A stretch of 64,000 bases of DNA from Streptomyces sp. NBC_00376 (lineage in GTDB: Bacteria; Actinomycetota; Actinomycetes; Streptomycetales; Streptomycetaceae). Shown here one piece after another: positions 41,974 through 49,672 of the stretch; the stretch's first letter is position 1; the number at the start of each line of letters is the position of its first letter. The notes below the pieces were generated by a model. It was not told the DNA's origin. It did not search any database and saw only the letters and a program-made list of their open reading frames with translations. A program made the translations under genes and the position numbers. The stretch spans positions 6,324,001-6,388,000 of the forward strand of contig NZ_CP107960.1 of the NCBI RefSeq assembly GCF_036077095.1. The letters run 5' to 3'.

Positions 41974-43002
41974 GTGGCGTCCCACCGTCGTCCCAAGCAG
42001 CCGAGCCGCGCCCGTGTGACCGTGCTCACCGCGACCGCCGCCGCGGCCGTGGCCCTGACCTCCCAGGCGGCCCACGCCGACCCGAAGCCCTCCAAGGGCG
42101 AAGTCCGGGAAGAGGTCGAGAAGCTCAGCCACGCGGCCGGCGACGCCAACGAGAAGTACTACGGCGCCAAGGAGAAGCAGCAGAAGCTGGAGAAGGAAGT
42201 CGCCGCGCTGCAGGACAAGGTGGCCCGCGGCCAGCAGGAGGTCAACAACCTGCGCAACGGCCTCGGTTCGCTCGCGGCGGCCCAGTACCGCTCCGGTGGC
42301 ATCGACCCGTCGGTGCAGCTCTTCCTCTCGTCCAACCCGGACACCTTCCTCGACGAGGCCTCGGCCCTCGACCAGTTGACGGCCAAGCAGACCGAGACCC
42401 TGGGCAAGATCCAGGAGAAGCAGCGGGTCCTCGCGCAGCAGCGCAAAGAGGCCCAGGACAAGCTCGGTGACCTCGCGGACGTACGCAAGACGCTCGGCGA
42501 GAAGAAGAAGGACCTCCAGACCAAGCTGGCCAAGGCGCAGCAGCTGCTCAACTCGATGACCGCAGCCGAACGCGCGAAGATGCGCGAGGACCAGCAGCGC
42601 GCCAGCCGCTCCGCGGGCGACCGGGTCGAACTGGGCAACGAGCTCCCCGCCTCCGCCTGGGGCGCCGCCGCTCTGAACGCCGCCAAGACCCAGGTGGGCA
42701 AGCCGTACGGCCGCGGCGGCACCGGCCCCGGCTCCTTCGACTGCTCCGGGCTGACCCAGTGGGCCTACGCCCAGGCCAACGTCCAGATCTCCCGGGTCAC
42801 TTACACCCAGGTCAACGACGGCGTCCACGTCGGGCGCAGCGCGCTGAAGCCGGGCGACCTGGTCTTCTTCAACAACACCGCGCACGTGGGCCTCTACGCG
42901 GGCAACAACACCGTCCTGCACGCCCCGTACCCGGGCACGTTCGTCCGTTACGAGTCGATGGACACCATCGGCAGCTTCCAGTTCGGCGTGCGCGTCGGCT
43001 GA
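41974..43002 (+). CDS. NlpC/P60 peptidoglycan endopeptidase under c-di-AMP control
   Basis: A 342-residue secreted hydrolase. The signal peptide (about 1-36, ending SQAAHA) is followed by a two-helix coiled coil (about 40-215, Lys/Glu/Gln-rich with the RSGGIDPSVQLFLSSNPD break, as in RipA-type proteins). The NlpC/P60 domain has the nucleophile in FDCSGLTQWAY (about C257), then HVGLYAG and VLHAPYPG. It cuts peptide stems of peptidoglycan. GTG 41974 has AAGGAG at usual distance. A paralogue follows. Confidence 0.92.
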   Translation: MASHRRPKQPSRARVTVLTATAAAAVALTSQAAHADPKPSKGEVREEVEKLSHAAGDANEKYYGAKEKQQKLEKEVAALQDKVARGQQEVNNLRNGLGSLAAAQYRSGGIDPSVQLFLSSNPDTFLDEASALDQLTAKQTETLGKIQEKQRVLAQQRKEAQDKLGDLADVRKTLGEKKKDLQTKLAKAQQLLNSMTAAERAKMREDQQRASRSAGDRVELGNELPASAWGAAALNAAKTQVGKPYGRGGTGPGSFDCSGLTQWAYAQANVQISRVTYTQVNDGVHVGRSALKPGDLVFFNNTAHVGLYAGNNTVLHAPYPGTFVRYESMDTIGSFQFGVRVG

Positions 43003-43044
43003 CGACGCCCGAACGGGCGAATTCCCGCGCCCGCACGGACAGTC

Positions 43045-43079
43045 CGCCCCGCCGGAGACCACAGGTCACCGGCGGGGCG
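43045..43079 (+). terminator. Terminator after the first NlpC/P60 gene
   Basis: A perfect 11-bp GC stem (43045-43055 with 43069-43079) and 13-nt loop, 43 nt after the stop. Confidence 0.75.
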
Positions 43080-43238
43080 CCGTCGTTTCTGGCACTCTTC
43101 CTCGCGGCGCGGCCGTTCGTCGCTCCGTGATCGTCCGACTACTGTCTGCCTGCTGTGCGGCTCCCGGTCGTCGGTCCGCCCGCCCCGGGCGGCAGGGGCT
43201 GCGCGCGTCTGCGTACAGCGGAAGGAGTGCGGCGTCCT

Positions 43239-44270
43239 GTGGTGTCCCATCGCCGTTCCACACAGTCCGGCCTCAACCTGAGCGTCCGGGCCACCGTTCT
43301 GTCCGCCGCGGCGGCGACCGCGGCCGCCGGCCTCGGCGCGGCCACCGCGAACGCCGACCCGCAGGACTCCCCCCGGACCGCGAAGGCCCGCATCGACCGG
43401 CTGTACACCGAGGCCGAGCGGGCCACCGAGCAGTACAACGAGGCCGGTGAGAACGCCGGCCGGCTGCGCGGCGAGGTCGACCGGGCCCAGGACCGGGCGG
43501 CCCGTGGCCAGGAGCAGGTCAACCGGATGCGTACGGTGCTCGGTTCGGCGGCGAGCGCGCAGTACCGCTCCGGTGGCATCGACCCCTCGCTCGCCCTGCT
43601 GCTCTCCTCCGACCCGGACAGCTACCTGGACCGGGCGGCCGTGCTGGAGCGCCTGAACGAGGTCCAGGCCGCCGAGCTGCGGGAACTCCAGAAGGCCCAG
43701 CAGGGGCTGGAGCAGACCCGGGCGGAGGCGGACCGCGCGCTGGCCGAGCTGGAGCTCAACCGGGCGGCCGCCACCCGCCACAAACGGACCGTCGAACGCA
43801 AGCTCGCCGAGGCCAGGAAGCTGCTGGAGACGCTGCCCGGCGCCGACCGGGCGGAGTTCGAGCGGGCCTCGCGCTCCGGCCGCGACGGCGGGCTCCCGGC
43901 CATGGCCGGTCTGTCGGCCGGCTCCGCACGTGCGGCGGCCGCCGTCGCGGCGGTCCGGCAGGCGCTGGGCCGCCCGTACATCTGGGGGGCCAACGGACCG
44001 GCCGGATTCGACTGCTCCGGGCTGATGCAGTGGGCGTACGCCCAGGCCGGGGTCAGCCTTCCGCGCACCTCGCAGGCCCAGCGGTACGCGGGACACATGG
44101 TGCCGCTCTCCGAGGCCCGCCCCGGCGACCTGGTCGTCTACCGCGCGGACGCGAGCCACGTCGCGATGTACGTCGGCAACGGCCAGGTGATCCACGCCCC
44201 GTACCCCGGGGCCCCGGTGCGCTACGACCCCGTCGGCATGATGCCCGTCTCGTCGGTGACCCGCGTCTGA
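43239..44270 (+). CDS. NlpC/P60 peptidoglycan endopeptidase, paralogue
   Basis: A 343-residue secreted hydrolase of the same plan as its upstream neighbour: signal peptide ending ATANA, coiled coil with the matching RSGGIDPSLALLLSSDPDSYLDRA segment, and NlpC/P60 domain with FDCSGLMQWAY (about C258), HVAMYVG and VIHAPYPG. The pair arose by tandem duplication. Unlike the first gene it has no riboswitch in its 236-nt upstream region. GTG 43239 has AAGGAG about 11 nt upstream; a second GTG follows directly. Confidence 0.92.
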   Translation: MVSHRRSTQSGLNLSVRATVLSAAAATAAAGLGAATANADPQDSPRTAKARIDRLYTEAERATEQYNEAGENAGRLRGEVDRAQDRAARGQEQVNRMRTVLGSAASAQYRSGGIDPSLALLLSSDPDSYLDRAAVLERLNEVQAAELRELQKAQQGLEQTRAEADRALAELELNRAAATRHKRTVERKLAEARKLLETLPGADRAEFERASRSGRDGGLPAMAGLSAGSARAAAAVAAVRQALGRPYIWGANGPAGFDCSGLMQWAYAQAGVSLPRTSQAQRYAGHMVPLSEARPGDLVVYRADASHVAMYVGNGQVIHAPYPGAPVRYDPVGMMPVSSVTRV

Positions 44271-44273
44271 CCG

Positions 44274-44279
44274 TACCCT
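44274..44279 (+). promoter_or_regulatory. Leaderless -10 box of the gluzincin gene
   Basis: TACCCT, 7 nt before GTG 44287, overlapping the end of the preceding gene's region. Confidence 0.5.
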
Positions 44280-44286
44280 CGATCGG

Positions 44287-45525
44287 GTGATGCAGCGGCG
44301 GGGACGGAACGGCGGGCGACGGGCGGCGGGAGCACTGCTCGCGGGACTGCTGCTCGTCTCCGGCTGCGCGGCCCCCGACGACGGCGCCGCCCCCGGATCC
44401 ACCACCCGGGCCGTCCGCGCCACGCTGGACCGCCGGGCCGCCGCCGTGCTGGACCACGACACGGACGCCTACCTCGCCACCACGGATCCCGGGGCCACCG
44501 CGCTGCGCGCGGCCCAGCGCCGGGAGCTCGGCAACCTCGCCGACGTACCGCTCGCCTCCTGGACGTACCGGCTGCGCGACGTGACCGCCGAGGGCACCGA
44601 CCGGGCCACCGCCGACGTCGAGCTGCGCTACAGGATCGAGGGCTACGACGCGGCGCCGGTCACCGCGGACCGGGTGCTCGACCTGAGACGGGACCGGGCG
44701 GCCGGCCGCTGGTACGTCGTCGGGGACCGGGCCGGCGGGGACGGCGCCCGCCAGCTCTGGCAGCAGGGCGACGTACGGGTGGTGCGCGGGAAGCACAGCC
44801 TCGTCCTCGGGGTGGGCCGCACCGATCAGGAGCTGCGCGCCGTCGCCAGGACCGCCGACCGCGCGGTGCCCGCCGTGTCCGACGCCTGGCCGGAGCGCTG
44901 GGCGGGCCGCGTGGTGGTGCTCGTGCCGCGCACGGTGGACGACATGGCGGAACTGCTGGGGTCGGCGGCGGACTACCGGGGGATCGCCGCCGTCACCACC
45001 GGGCGGACCGGCGGCGCGGGCCGGACGCCCGCGGACCGGGTGATCGTCAACCCGCAGGCGTACGGCACGCTGGGCGCCTTCGGACAGCGGGTCGTCCTCA
45101 CCCACGAGACCACCCATGTCGCGACCCGCGCCCACACCTCCGCCGCGACCCCGACCTGGCTCTCCGAGGGCTTCGCTGACTGGGCGGCCTACCGCGCCGA
45201 GGACCGCACCGCCGCCCGGATCGCGCCCGAACTCGAGGACGCCGTCGCGCGCGGCGAAACGCCGGCCGCCCTCCCCACCGACGAGGACTTCGGCTTCGCG
45301 GGCGACGCCGCGCGCCTGGCGAGGGCGTACGAGGGCGGCTGGGCGGCCTGCGAGCTGATCGCCGACCGCTGGGGCGAGCAGAAGCTGCTCGCCTTCTACC
45401 GGGCCGTCGGAGGGCACTCGGGACGTGACGGGGCGGTGGAGCAGGCCATGCACGAGGTGCTCGACACGACTCCGCAGGACTTCACCGTGCTCTGGCGGGA
45501 GTATCTGCGCTCCGCACTCGGCTGA
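44287..45525 (+). CDS. Exported lipoprotein with gluzincin (HExxH) peptidase domain
   Basis: A 412-residue lipoprotein with lipobox VSGC (about Cys27). The first half (about 35-170) is an NTF2-like or related alpha-beta domain without a clear motif. The second half has LTHETTHVATR (HExxH zinc motif, about residues 275-283) and WLSEGFADWAAY, whose glutamate is the third ligand, as in gluzincins such as the basic-secretory or M1-like proteases. The substrate is unknown. The GTG at 44287 (or ATG 44290) is leaderless-looking. It ends 15 nt from the convergent GT87 gene. Confidence 0.8.
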   Translation: MMQRRGRNGGRRAAGALLAGLLLVSGCAAPDDGAAPGSTTRAVRATLDRRAAAVLDHDTDAYLATTDPGATALRAAQRRELGNLADVPLASWTYRLRDVTAEGTDRATADVELRYRIEGYDAAPVTADRVLDLRRDRAAGRWYVVGDRAGGDGARQLWQQGDVRVVRGKHSLVLGVGRTDQELRAVARTADRAVPAVSDAWPERWAGRVVVLVPRTVDDMAELLGSAADYRGIAAVTTGRTGGAGRTPADRVIVNPQAYGTLGAFGQRVVLTHETTHVATRAHTSAATPTWLSEGFADWAAYRAEDRTAARIAPELEDAVARGETPAALPTDEDFGFAGDAARLARAYEGGWAACELIADRWGEQKLLAFYRAVGGHSGRDGAVEQAMHEVLDTTPQDFTVLWREYLRSALG

Positions 45526-45539
45526 GCCCTGCGCACGGC

Positions 45540-46811
45540 TCAGGAGCCGACCGGCTCCGTCTCACGGCCGAGGCCGGACCGGGCGGCGGACCCGCCGTCG
45601 CGCGCCGCCCCGGTGACCGTCCGCCGCCACAGCCGGCCACAGGCGATCAGCGTCGCCGCGACCAGCAGGCCGTTGCGCACGAACATCAGCGTCACGCCCG
45701 TCGCGTCGCTGGTCACCACGTGCGTGAACCCGAGCGGGAACTCCCACTGGGTGACGCCCGTCGCCAGCAGCACCAGACCGGCCGGCAGCACCATCCGGCT
45801 GTCGCGGAACACCAGGCAGACCGCCGCCAGACCGACCAGCCAGAGCATGTACTGGGGGCTGATCACCCGGCTCGTCGTCGTGAACAGCAGCACCGCCACG
45901 AACGCCGCGTCCGCCGGGGTGCTCGCACCGAACTCACGGGCCCGCAGCCGCCACACCAGCAGCCAGCCGAACGCCAGGACGGACAGACCGAGGGCGAGCG
46001 TGCTCACCAGCGGTACGTGCGGGCCCAGGAACTCCATCGAGCCGTAGTGGTACTCCACCCGGCCCTCCCAGCCGAACTGCCGCGCCACATGGAAGACCAG
46101 CGCCCCCAGCGACTCGACCTCGGTGCCCCGGTCGCGCTGGAAGCCGAGGAAGGCCAGCGCACCGGGCATCGCCACGGTGCACACCACCAGCAGCCCGGCC
46201 GCCGTCCCCGCCGCGGCCGTCCACGCCAGCCGCGTATGCCGGCCGCGCGCCGTACCGGCCAGGATCAGCGCCGGCCACACCTTCAGCAGCGCACCGACGG
46301 CGGCCAGCACACCCATCACCCGCGGATGCCGCACCCCCGCGAGCAGCGCCGCCACCGCGACCGCCGTGACCATCACGTCGTAACGGGCGTACGCGGTCGT
46401 GCCGAGCAGCGGCACCCCGGCCACCCACACCCAGGCGCCCGCCACCGACCGGCCGCCGCCCCGGCCCGCGTACAGCAGCAGCCCCAGCACCAGCGCGTCG
46501 CACACGAACGCGAGGACGAAGAAGGCCGAGGCATAGTCCAGGAACGGCAGCAGCGCGGGGGAGAGGACGGCGAGCGCGGCCAGCGGCGGGTACTGCCAGG
46601 TGACGTCGGACTCCGGATACGTACCGGTCTTCAGGACCTCGGACCAGCCGTGGTAGATCACCGAGACATCACTGGTCACGTCCGGTCCGGGCAGCGTGAT
46701 CACCTTGGTGACGAAGCACAGCAGCGCGACCCTGGTCAGGGCCCACACCGCCGCGGCGGCGAGCCGTGCGCCGGCCGATCCCCTCATGAACGCCTCATCC
46801 GTGTTCGTCAT
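45540..46811 (-). CDS. GT87-family polyprenyl-phosphate-dependent mannosyltransferase
   Basis: A 423-residue polytopic GT-C enzyme with about ten helices. An early loop contains an acidic pair (PGPDVTSDVSVIYHGWSEVL, about 42-61) and TYPESDVTWQYPPLAAL, the pattern of GT87 enzymes that use polyprenyl-phosphate mannose on the outer face. In mycobacteria GT87 proteins add alpha-1,2-mannose to lipoglycans; here the acceptor is not known. Start ATG 46811. It is divergent from the PimB-like gene, 136 nt apart, which supports a shared glycolipid pathway. Confidence 0.82.
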   Translation of the reverse strand: MTNTDEAFMRGSAGARLAAAAVWALTRVALLCFVTKVITLPGPDVTSDVSVIYHGWSEVLKTGTYPESDVTWQYPPLAALAVLSPALLPFLDYASAFFVLAFVCDALVLGLLLYAGRGGGRSVAGAWVWVAGVPLLGTTAYARYDVMVTAVAVAALLAGVRHPRVMGVLAAVGALLKVWPALILAGTARGRHTRLAWTAAAGTAAGLLVVCTVAMPGALAFLGFQRDRGTEVESLGALVFHVARQFGWEGRVEYHYGSMEFLGPHVPLVSTLALGLSVLAFGWLLVWRLRAREFGASTPADAAFVAVLLFTTTSRVISPQYMLWLVGLAAVCLVFRDSRMVLPAGLVLLATGVTQWEFPLGFTHVVTSDATGVTLMFVRNGLLVAATLIACGRLWRRTVTGAARDGGSAARSGLGRETEPVGS

Positions 46812-46933
46812 CCGTCATTCGTCGGTCGTCGCCCGGTGGTTGCCCGGCCGGTACTCGGTGGGTACTCCGCGGGTACGAGGAGCCATGATGCCCGTCCGGA
46901 CGGTGCGGGAGCCATCGGGGCCGGACAGCCCGG

Positions 46934-46939
46934 TACTGT
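46934..46939 (+). promoter_or_regulatory. Leaderless -10 box of the PimB-like gene
   Basis: TACTGT, 8 nt before ATG 46948. Confidence 0.45.
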
Positions 46940-46947
46940 CGGCCGGG

Positions 46948-48090
46948 ATGGACAAGACCCTGATCGTGACCAACGACTTCCCGCCCCGCCCCGGTGGCAT
47001 CCAGGCATTCCTGCACAACATGGCGCTGCGCCTGGACCCCGAACAGGTCGTCGTGTACGCCTCCACCTGGAAGCGGAGCCCCGAGGGCCGCGCGGCCACC
47101 GCCGCTTTCGACGCCGAGCAGCCGTTCACCGTCGTGCGCGACCCGACGACGATGCTGCTGCCGACCCCGCGGGTCACCCGGCGCGCGGTGCGGCTGCTGC
47201 GCGAGCACGGCTGCACCTCCGTCTGGTTCGGCGCCGCGGCCCCGCTCGGGCTGATGGCACCGGCGCTGCGCAAGGCGGGCGCCCGCCGCCTGGTCGCCAC
47301 CACGCACGGGCACGAGGCGGGCTGGGCGCAGCTGCCCGCGGCCCGGCAGCTGCTGCGACGGATCGGCGAGGGCACGGACACGATCACGTACCTGGGGGAG
47401 TACACCCGCTCCCGAATCGCCCCCGCGCTCACCTCCCGGGCCGCGGCGCGGATGGTCCAACTGCCGCCCGGCGTCGACGAGAAGACCTTCCACCCCGACT
47501 CGGGCGGGGACCGGACGAGGGCCGGGCTCGGGCTCTCGGACCGGCCGGTCGTCGTCTGCGTGTCCCGGCTCGTGCCGCGCAAGGGCCAGGACACGCTGAT
47601 CCTCGCGATGCCCGCGATCCTGGCGCAGGTCCCGGACGCGGTGCTCCTGATCGTCGGCGGCGGACCGTACACCAAGGAGCTGGAGCGGCTGGCCGAGGAG
47701 ACCGGGGTCGGTGATTCCGTGCGGTTCACCGGACCGGTGCCGTGGGAGGAGCTGCCCGCCCACTACGGCGCGGGCGACGTCTTCGCCATGCCGTGCCGTA
47801 CCCGCCGCGGCGGCCTCGACGTGGAGGGCCTCGGCATCGTCTTCCTGGAGGCGTCCGCGACCGGTCTGCCGGTGGTGGCGGGCGACTCGGGCGGCGCGCC
47901 CGACGCGGTGCTCGACGGCGAGACCGGGTGGGTGGTGCGCGGCGGCTCCCCCGAGGAGGCGGCCGACCGGATCGTCACGCTGCTGCGCGACCCGGAGCTG
48001 CGGCGGCGGATGGGGGAGCGGGGCCGGGCCTGGGTCGAGGAGAAGTGGCGCTGGGACCTGCTCGCCGAGCGGCTGCGGGCGCTGCTCTGA
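46948..48090 (+). CDS. pimB: GT4-family glycosyltransferase, PimB'-like mannosyltransferase
   Basis: A 380-residue GT-B enzyme. It begins MDKTLIVTNDFPPRPGGIQAFLHNMALRL, has VSRLVPRKGQDTLILAM for the nucleotide-sugar side, and GGLDVEGLGIVFLEASATGLPVVAGDSGGAPDA with the EX7E glutamates. It is most like mycobacterial PimB' (Rv2188c), which adds the second mannose to phosphatidyl-myo-inositol mannoside using GDP-mannose at the cytoplasmic face. The neighbour fadD is also adjacent in M. tuberculosis. The last codons and following bases are part of a 26-bp tandem duplication. The gene ends 54 nt before the IS element. Confidence 0.85.
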   Translation: MDKTLIVTNDFPPRPGGIQAFLHNMALRLDPEQVVVYASTWKRSPEGRAATAAFDAEQPFTVVRDPTTMLLPTPRVTRRAVRLLREHGCTSVWFGAAAPLGLMAPALRKAGARRLVATTHGHEAGWAQLPAARQLLRRIGEGTDTITYLGEYTRSRIAPALTSRAAARMVQLPPGVDEKTFHPDSGGDRTRAGLGLSDRPVVVCVSRLVPRKGQDTLILAMPAILAQVPDAVLLIVGGGPYTKELERLAEETGVGDSVRFTGPVPWEELPAHYGAGDVFAMPCRTRRGGLDVEGLGIVFLEASATGLPVVAGDSGGAPDAVLDGETGWVVRGGSPEEAADRIVTLLRDPELRRRMGERGRAWVEEKWRWDLLAERLRALL

Positions 48091-48132
48091 GCCGCGTGGG
48101 CGAGAGGCTGCTCTGAGTCACGTACGCGAGAG
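48081..48132 (+). repeat. Imperfect 26-bp tandem duplication at the end of the pimB-like gene
   Basis: Units 48081-48106 and 48107-48132 share GCTGCTCTGAG at the front and GCGAGAG at the back, with a few differences between. The first unit contains the pimB-like stop codon. The second runs into the left arm of the old terminator. Confidence 0.65.
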
Positions 48133-48156
48133 GGCCCGCACATGCTTGGGTTCTAA

Positions 48157-48199
48157 CGGTCCTCGCAACACCCGCGATCTGTGGGAGTTGCGAGGACCG
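48157..48199 (+). promoter_or_regulatory. Hairpin covering the transposase translation start
   Basis: A perfect 13-bp inverted repeat (CGGTCCTCGCAAC at 48157-48169 with 48187-48199) and 17-nt loop. The left arm is inside the terminal repeat, and the right arm ends on the first base of the transposase GTG. A transcript entering from outside would fold and mask the start; one initiating inside would not. Confidence 0.6.
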
Positions 48200-49590
48200 T
48201 GGGCGTTGAGCGGGTTGATCTTGCGGGGCTGAGGGAGCGTTTCCTTGCGCGGCTGGATGTCGTGGGGAACGTGACGGTGGTGGCGCGTGAGCTGGGCGTG
48301 AACCGGAACACGGCATTCGGCTGGGCGCGGAAAGCCGGACGTGGGTCGGTGCGTTTGCCGCGGCGGCATTTGCGGCGGGATGAGTACGAGCAGTTGCGGG
48401 CCGAGGGTGTTGCGCAGTCCGTGGCGGCCAGGCGTGTCGGGGTGAACGAGCGCACGGCCAGGGACTGGGACCAGGGCGTCAAGAAGAGTCGCGCGGCGCG
48501 GACCTACGCCGATGGCCGCCGTGTCGATTACGCGGCGGGGTCCGTCACGATGTGCGGTGTGACCACATCATCGGTGGGTCTGGCGGCCCTGGAGAAGCAG
48601 CTGCATCCGAGGTTCCTGACGCTGGCCGAGCGCGAGCAGATCCGCGATCTTCGGGCGGCGGGCCAGTCGTTGCGGGCGATTGGCCGCGCCCTGGGCCGGC
48701 CGGCCAGCACGATCATGCGGGAGATCGACACCCACTCCAGCCCCGAGGGCTACCAGCCCTGTGCGGCCCACCGGGCAGCTGCAGCGCGCGGGCCCCGGCC
48801 CAAAGGCCGCAAGCTGCTGCGCGAGGGCCTGTTGCGCTACTTCGTCCAGGACGGCTTGCGCAGACGGTGGTCGCCGGAACAGATCTGCCACGCTTTGTTC
48901 AAGGAGCATCCCGACGACCGGAGCATGCGGGTGAGCGTGGAAACGATCTACCAGGCACTGTATTTCCAGGCGCGCGGCGGCCTGAAACGAGAAGTGCAGG
49001 CAGCGATCCGCACCGGCCGCACCCGCCGCAAACCACACCGCGACCCAGCCACACGCACGCCACGGTTCACCGACCCGATGATCATGATCAGTGACCGCCC
49101 CGCCGACGTCGAGGACCGGGCCGTTCCCGGGCACTGGGAAGGCGACCTGATCATCGGCGCGAACAGCCGCTCCGCAATCGCCACCCTGGTGGAGCGGACC
49201 ACCCGCTACACCATGCTGGTCCACCTGCCCGGCGGAGCCCACGACGCCGAAACCGTCCGCGACGGCCTGGTCCGCACCATCGAGACCCTGCCCGCGCACC
49301 TGCGCGGCTCCCTCACCTGGGACCAGGGCAGCGAGATGGCACGCCACAAGCAGTTCACCATGTTCACCGGCATGCCGGTCTACTTCTGCGATCCCGCCTC
49401 GCCCTGGCAACGCGGCTCCAACGAGAACACCAACGGCCTTTTGCGGCAGTACTTCCCCAGAGGCACCGACCTGAGCCTCCACAGCCCCGAAGACCTCGAA
49501 CACGTCGCCCAGGAACTCAACGGCCGCCCACGCAAGACGCTCGACTGGGATACCCCGGCCGAGCGTCTACGTGATCTACTCACCACTTAA
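48199..49590 (+). CDS. IS30-family transposase
   Basis: A 463-residue DDE transposase. The N-terminal part has two helix-turn-helix-like segments (VVARELGVNRNTAFGWARKAG and QIRDLRAAGQSLRAIGRALGRPASTIMREI), the latter typical of IS30. The catalytic domain shows D in PGHWEGDLIIG (about 316), D in LTWDQGSEM (about 374) and E in WQRGSNENTNGLLRQYFPRG (about 410). GTG 48199 has GGGAG 11 nt upstream; GTG 48181 would add six residues but has no ribosome binding site. The gene fills the element and ends 8 nt before the right inverted repeat. Confidence 0.92.
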   Translation: MGVERVDLAGLRERFLARLDVVGNVTVVARELGVNRNTAFGWARKAGRGSVRLPRRHLRRDEYEQLRAEGVAQSVAARRVGVNERTARDWDQGVKKSRAARTYADGRRVDYAAGSVTMCGVTTSSVGLAALEKQLHPRFLTLAEREQIRDLRAAGQSLRAIGRALGRPASTIMREIDTHSSPEGYQPCAAHRAAAARGPRPKGRKLLREGLLRYFVQDGLRRRWSPEQICHALFKEHPDDRSMRVSVETIYQALYFQARGGLKREVQAAIRTGRTRRKPHRDPATRTPRFTDPMIMISDRPADVEDRAVPGHWEGDLIIGANSRSAIATLVERTTRYTMLVHLPGGAHDAETVRDGLVRTIETLPAHLRGSLTWDQGSEMARHKQFTMFTGMPVYFCDPASPWQRGSNENTNGLLRQYFPRGTDLSLHSPEDLEHVAQELNGRPRKTLDWDTPAERLRDLLTT

Positions 49591-49672
49591 AACCAGACGG
49601 TGTTGCAACGACCACTGGAACCCAAGAGGCCGTGCGGGCCCTCTCGCGTGTACGCGCGCACGTCCGGGGAGG

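Larger units (their letters stand above)
48145..49626 (+). mobile_element. IS30-family insertion sequence, about 1482 bp
   Basis: Terminal inverted repeats of 28 bp lie at 48145-48172 and 49599-49626. Each starts CTTGGGTTC and ends GCAACACC reading inward, with about five mismatches between. One complete transposase gene fills the element. The transposase frame and active-site acids are intact, so it may be mobile. No clear target duplication is visible (left flank ATG, right flank AGG), so the ends could be off by a base or two. Confidence 0.88.
48125..49648. terminator. Bidirectional terminator split by an insertion sequence
   Basis: The arms CGCGAGAGGGCCCGCAC (48125-48141) and its exact complement (49632-49648) are 17 bp each. 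Before insertion they would have formed one perfect hairpin with a loop of a few bases, ending both the pimB-like gene and convergent fadD. The IS now lies in the loop, so each RNA would have to form a stem with a 1490-nt loop. Confidence 0.8.

Noticed and set aside
48568..49503. Minus-strand frame inside the IS element
   Set aside because: It is antisense to the intact transposase; no motif. IS30 elements normally carry one gene.
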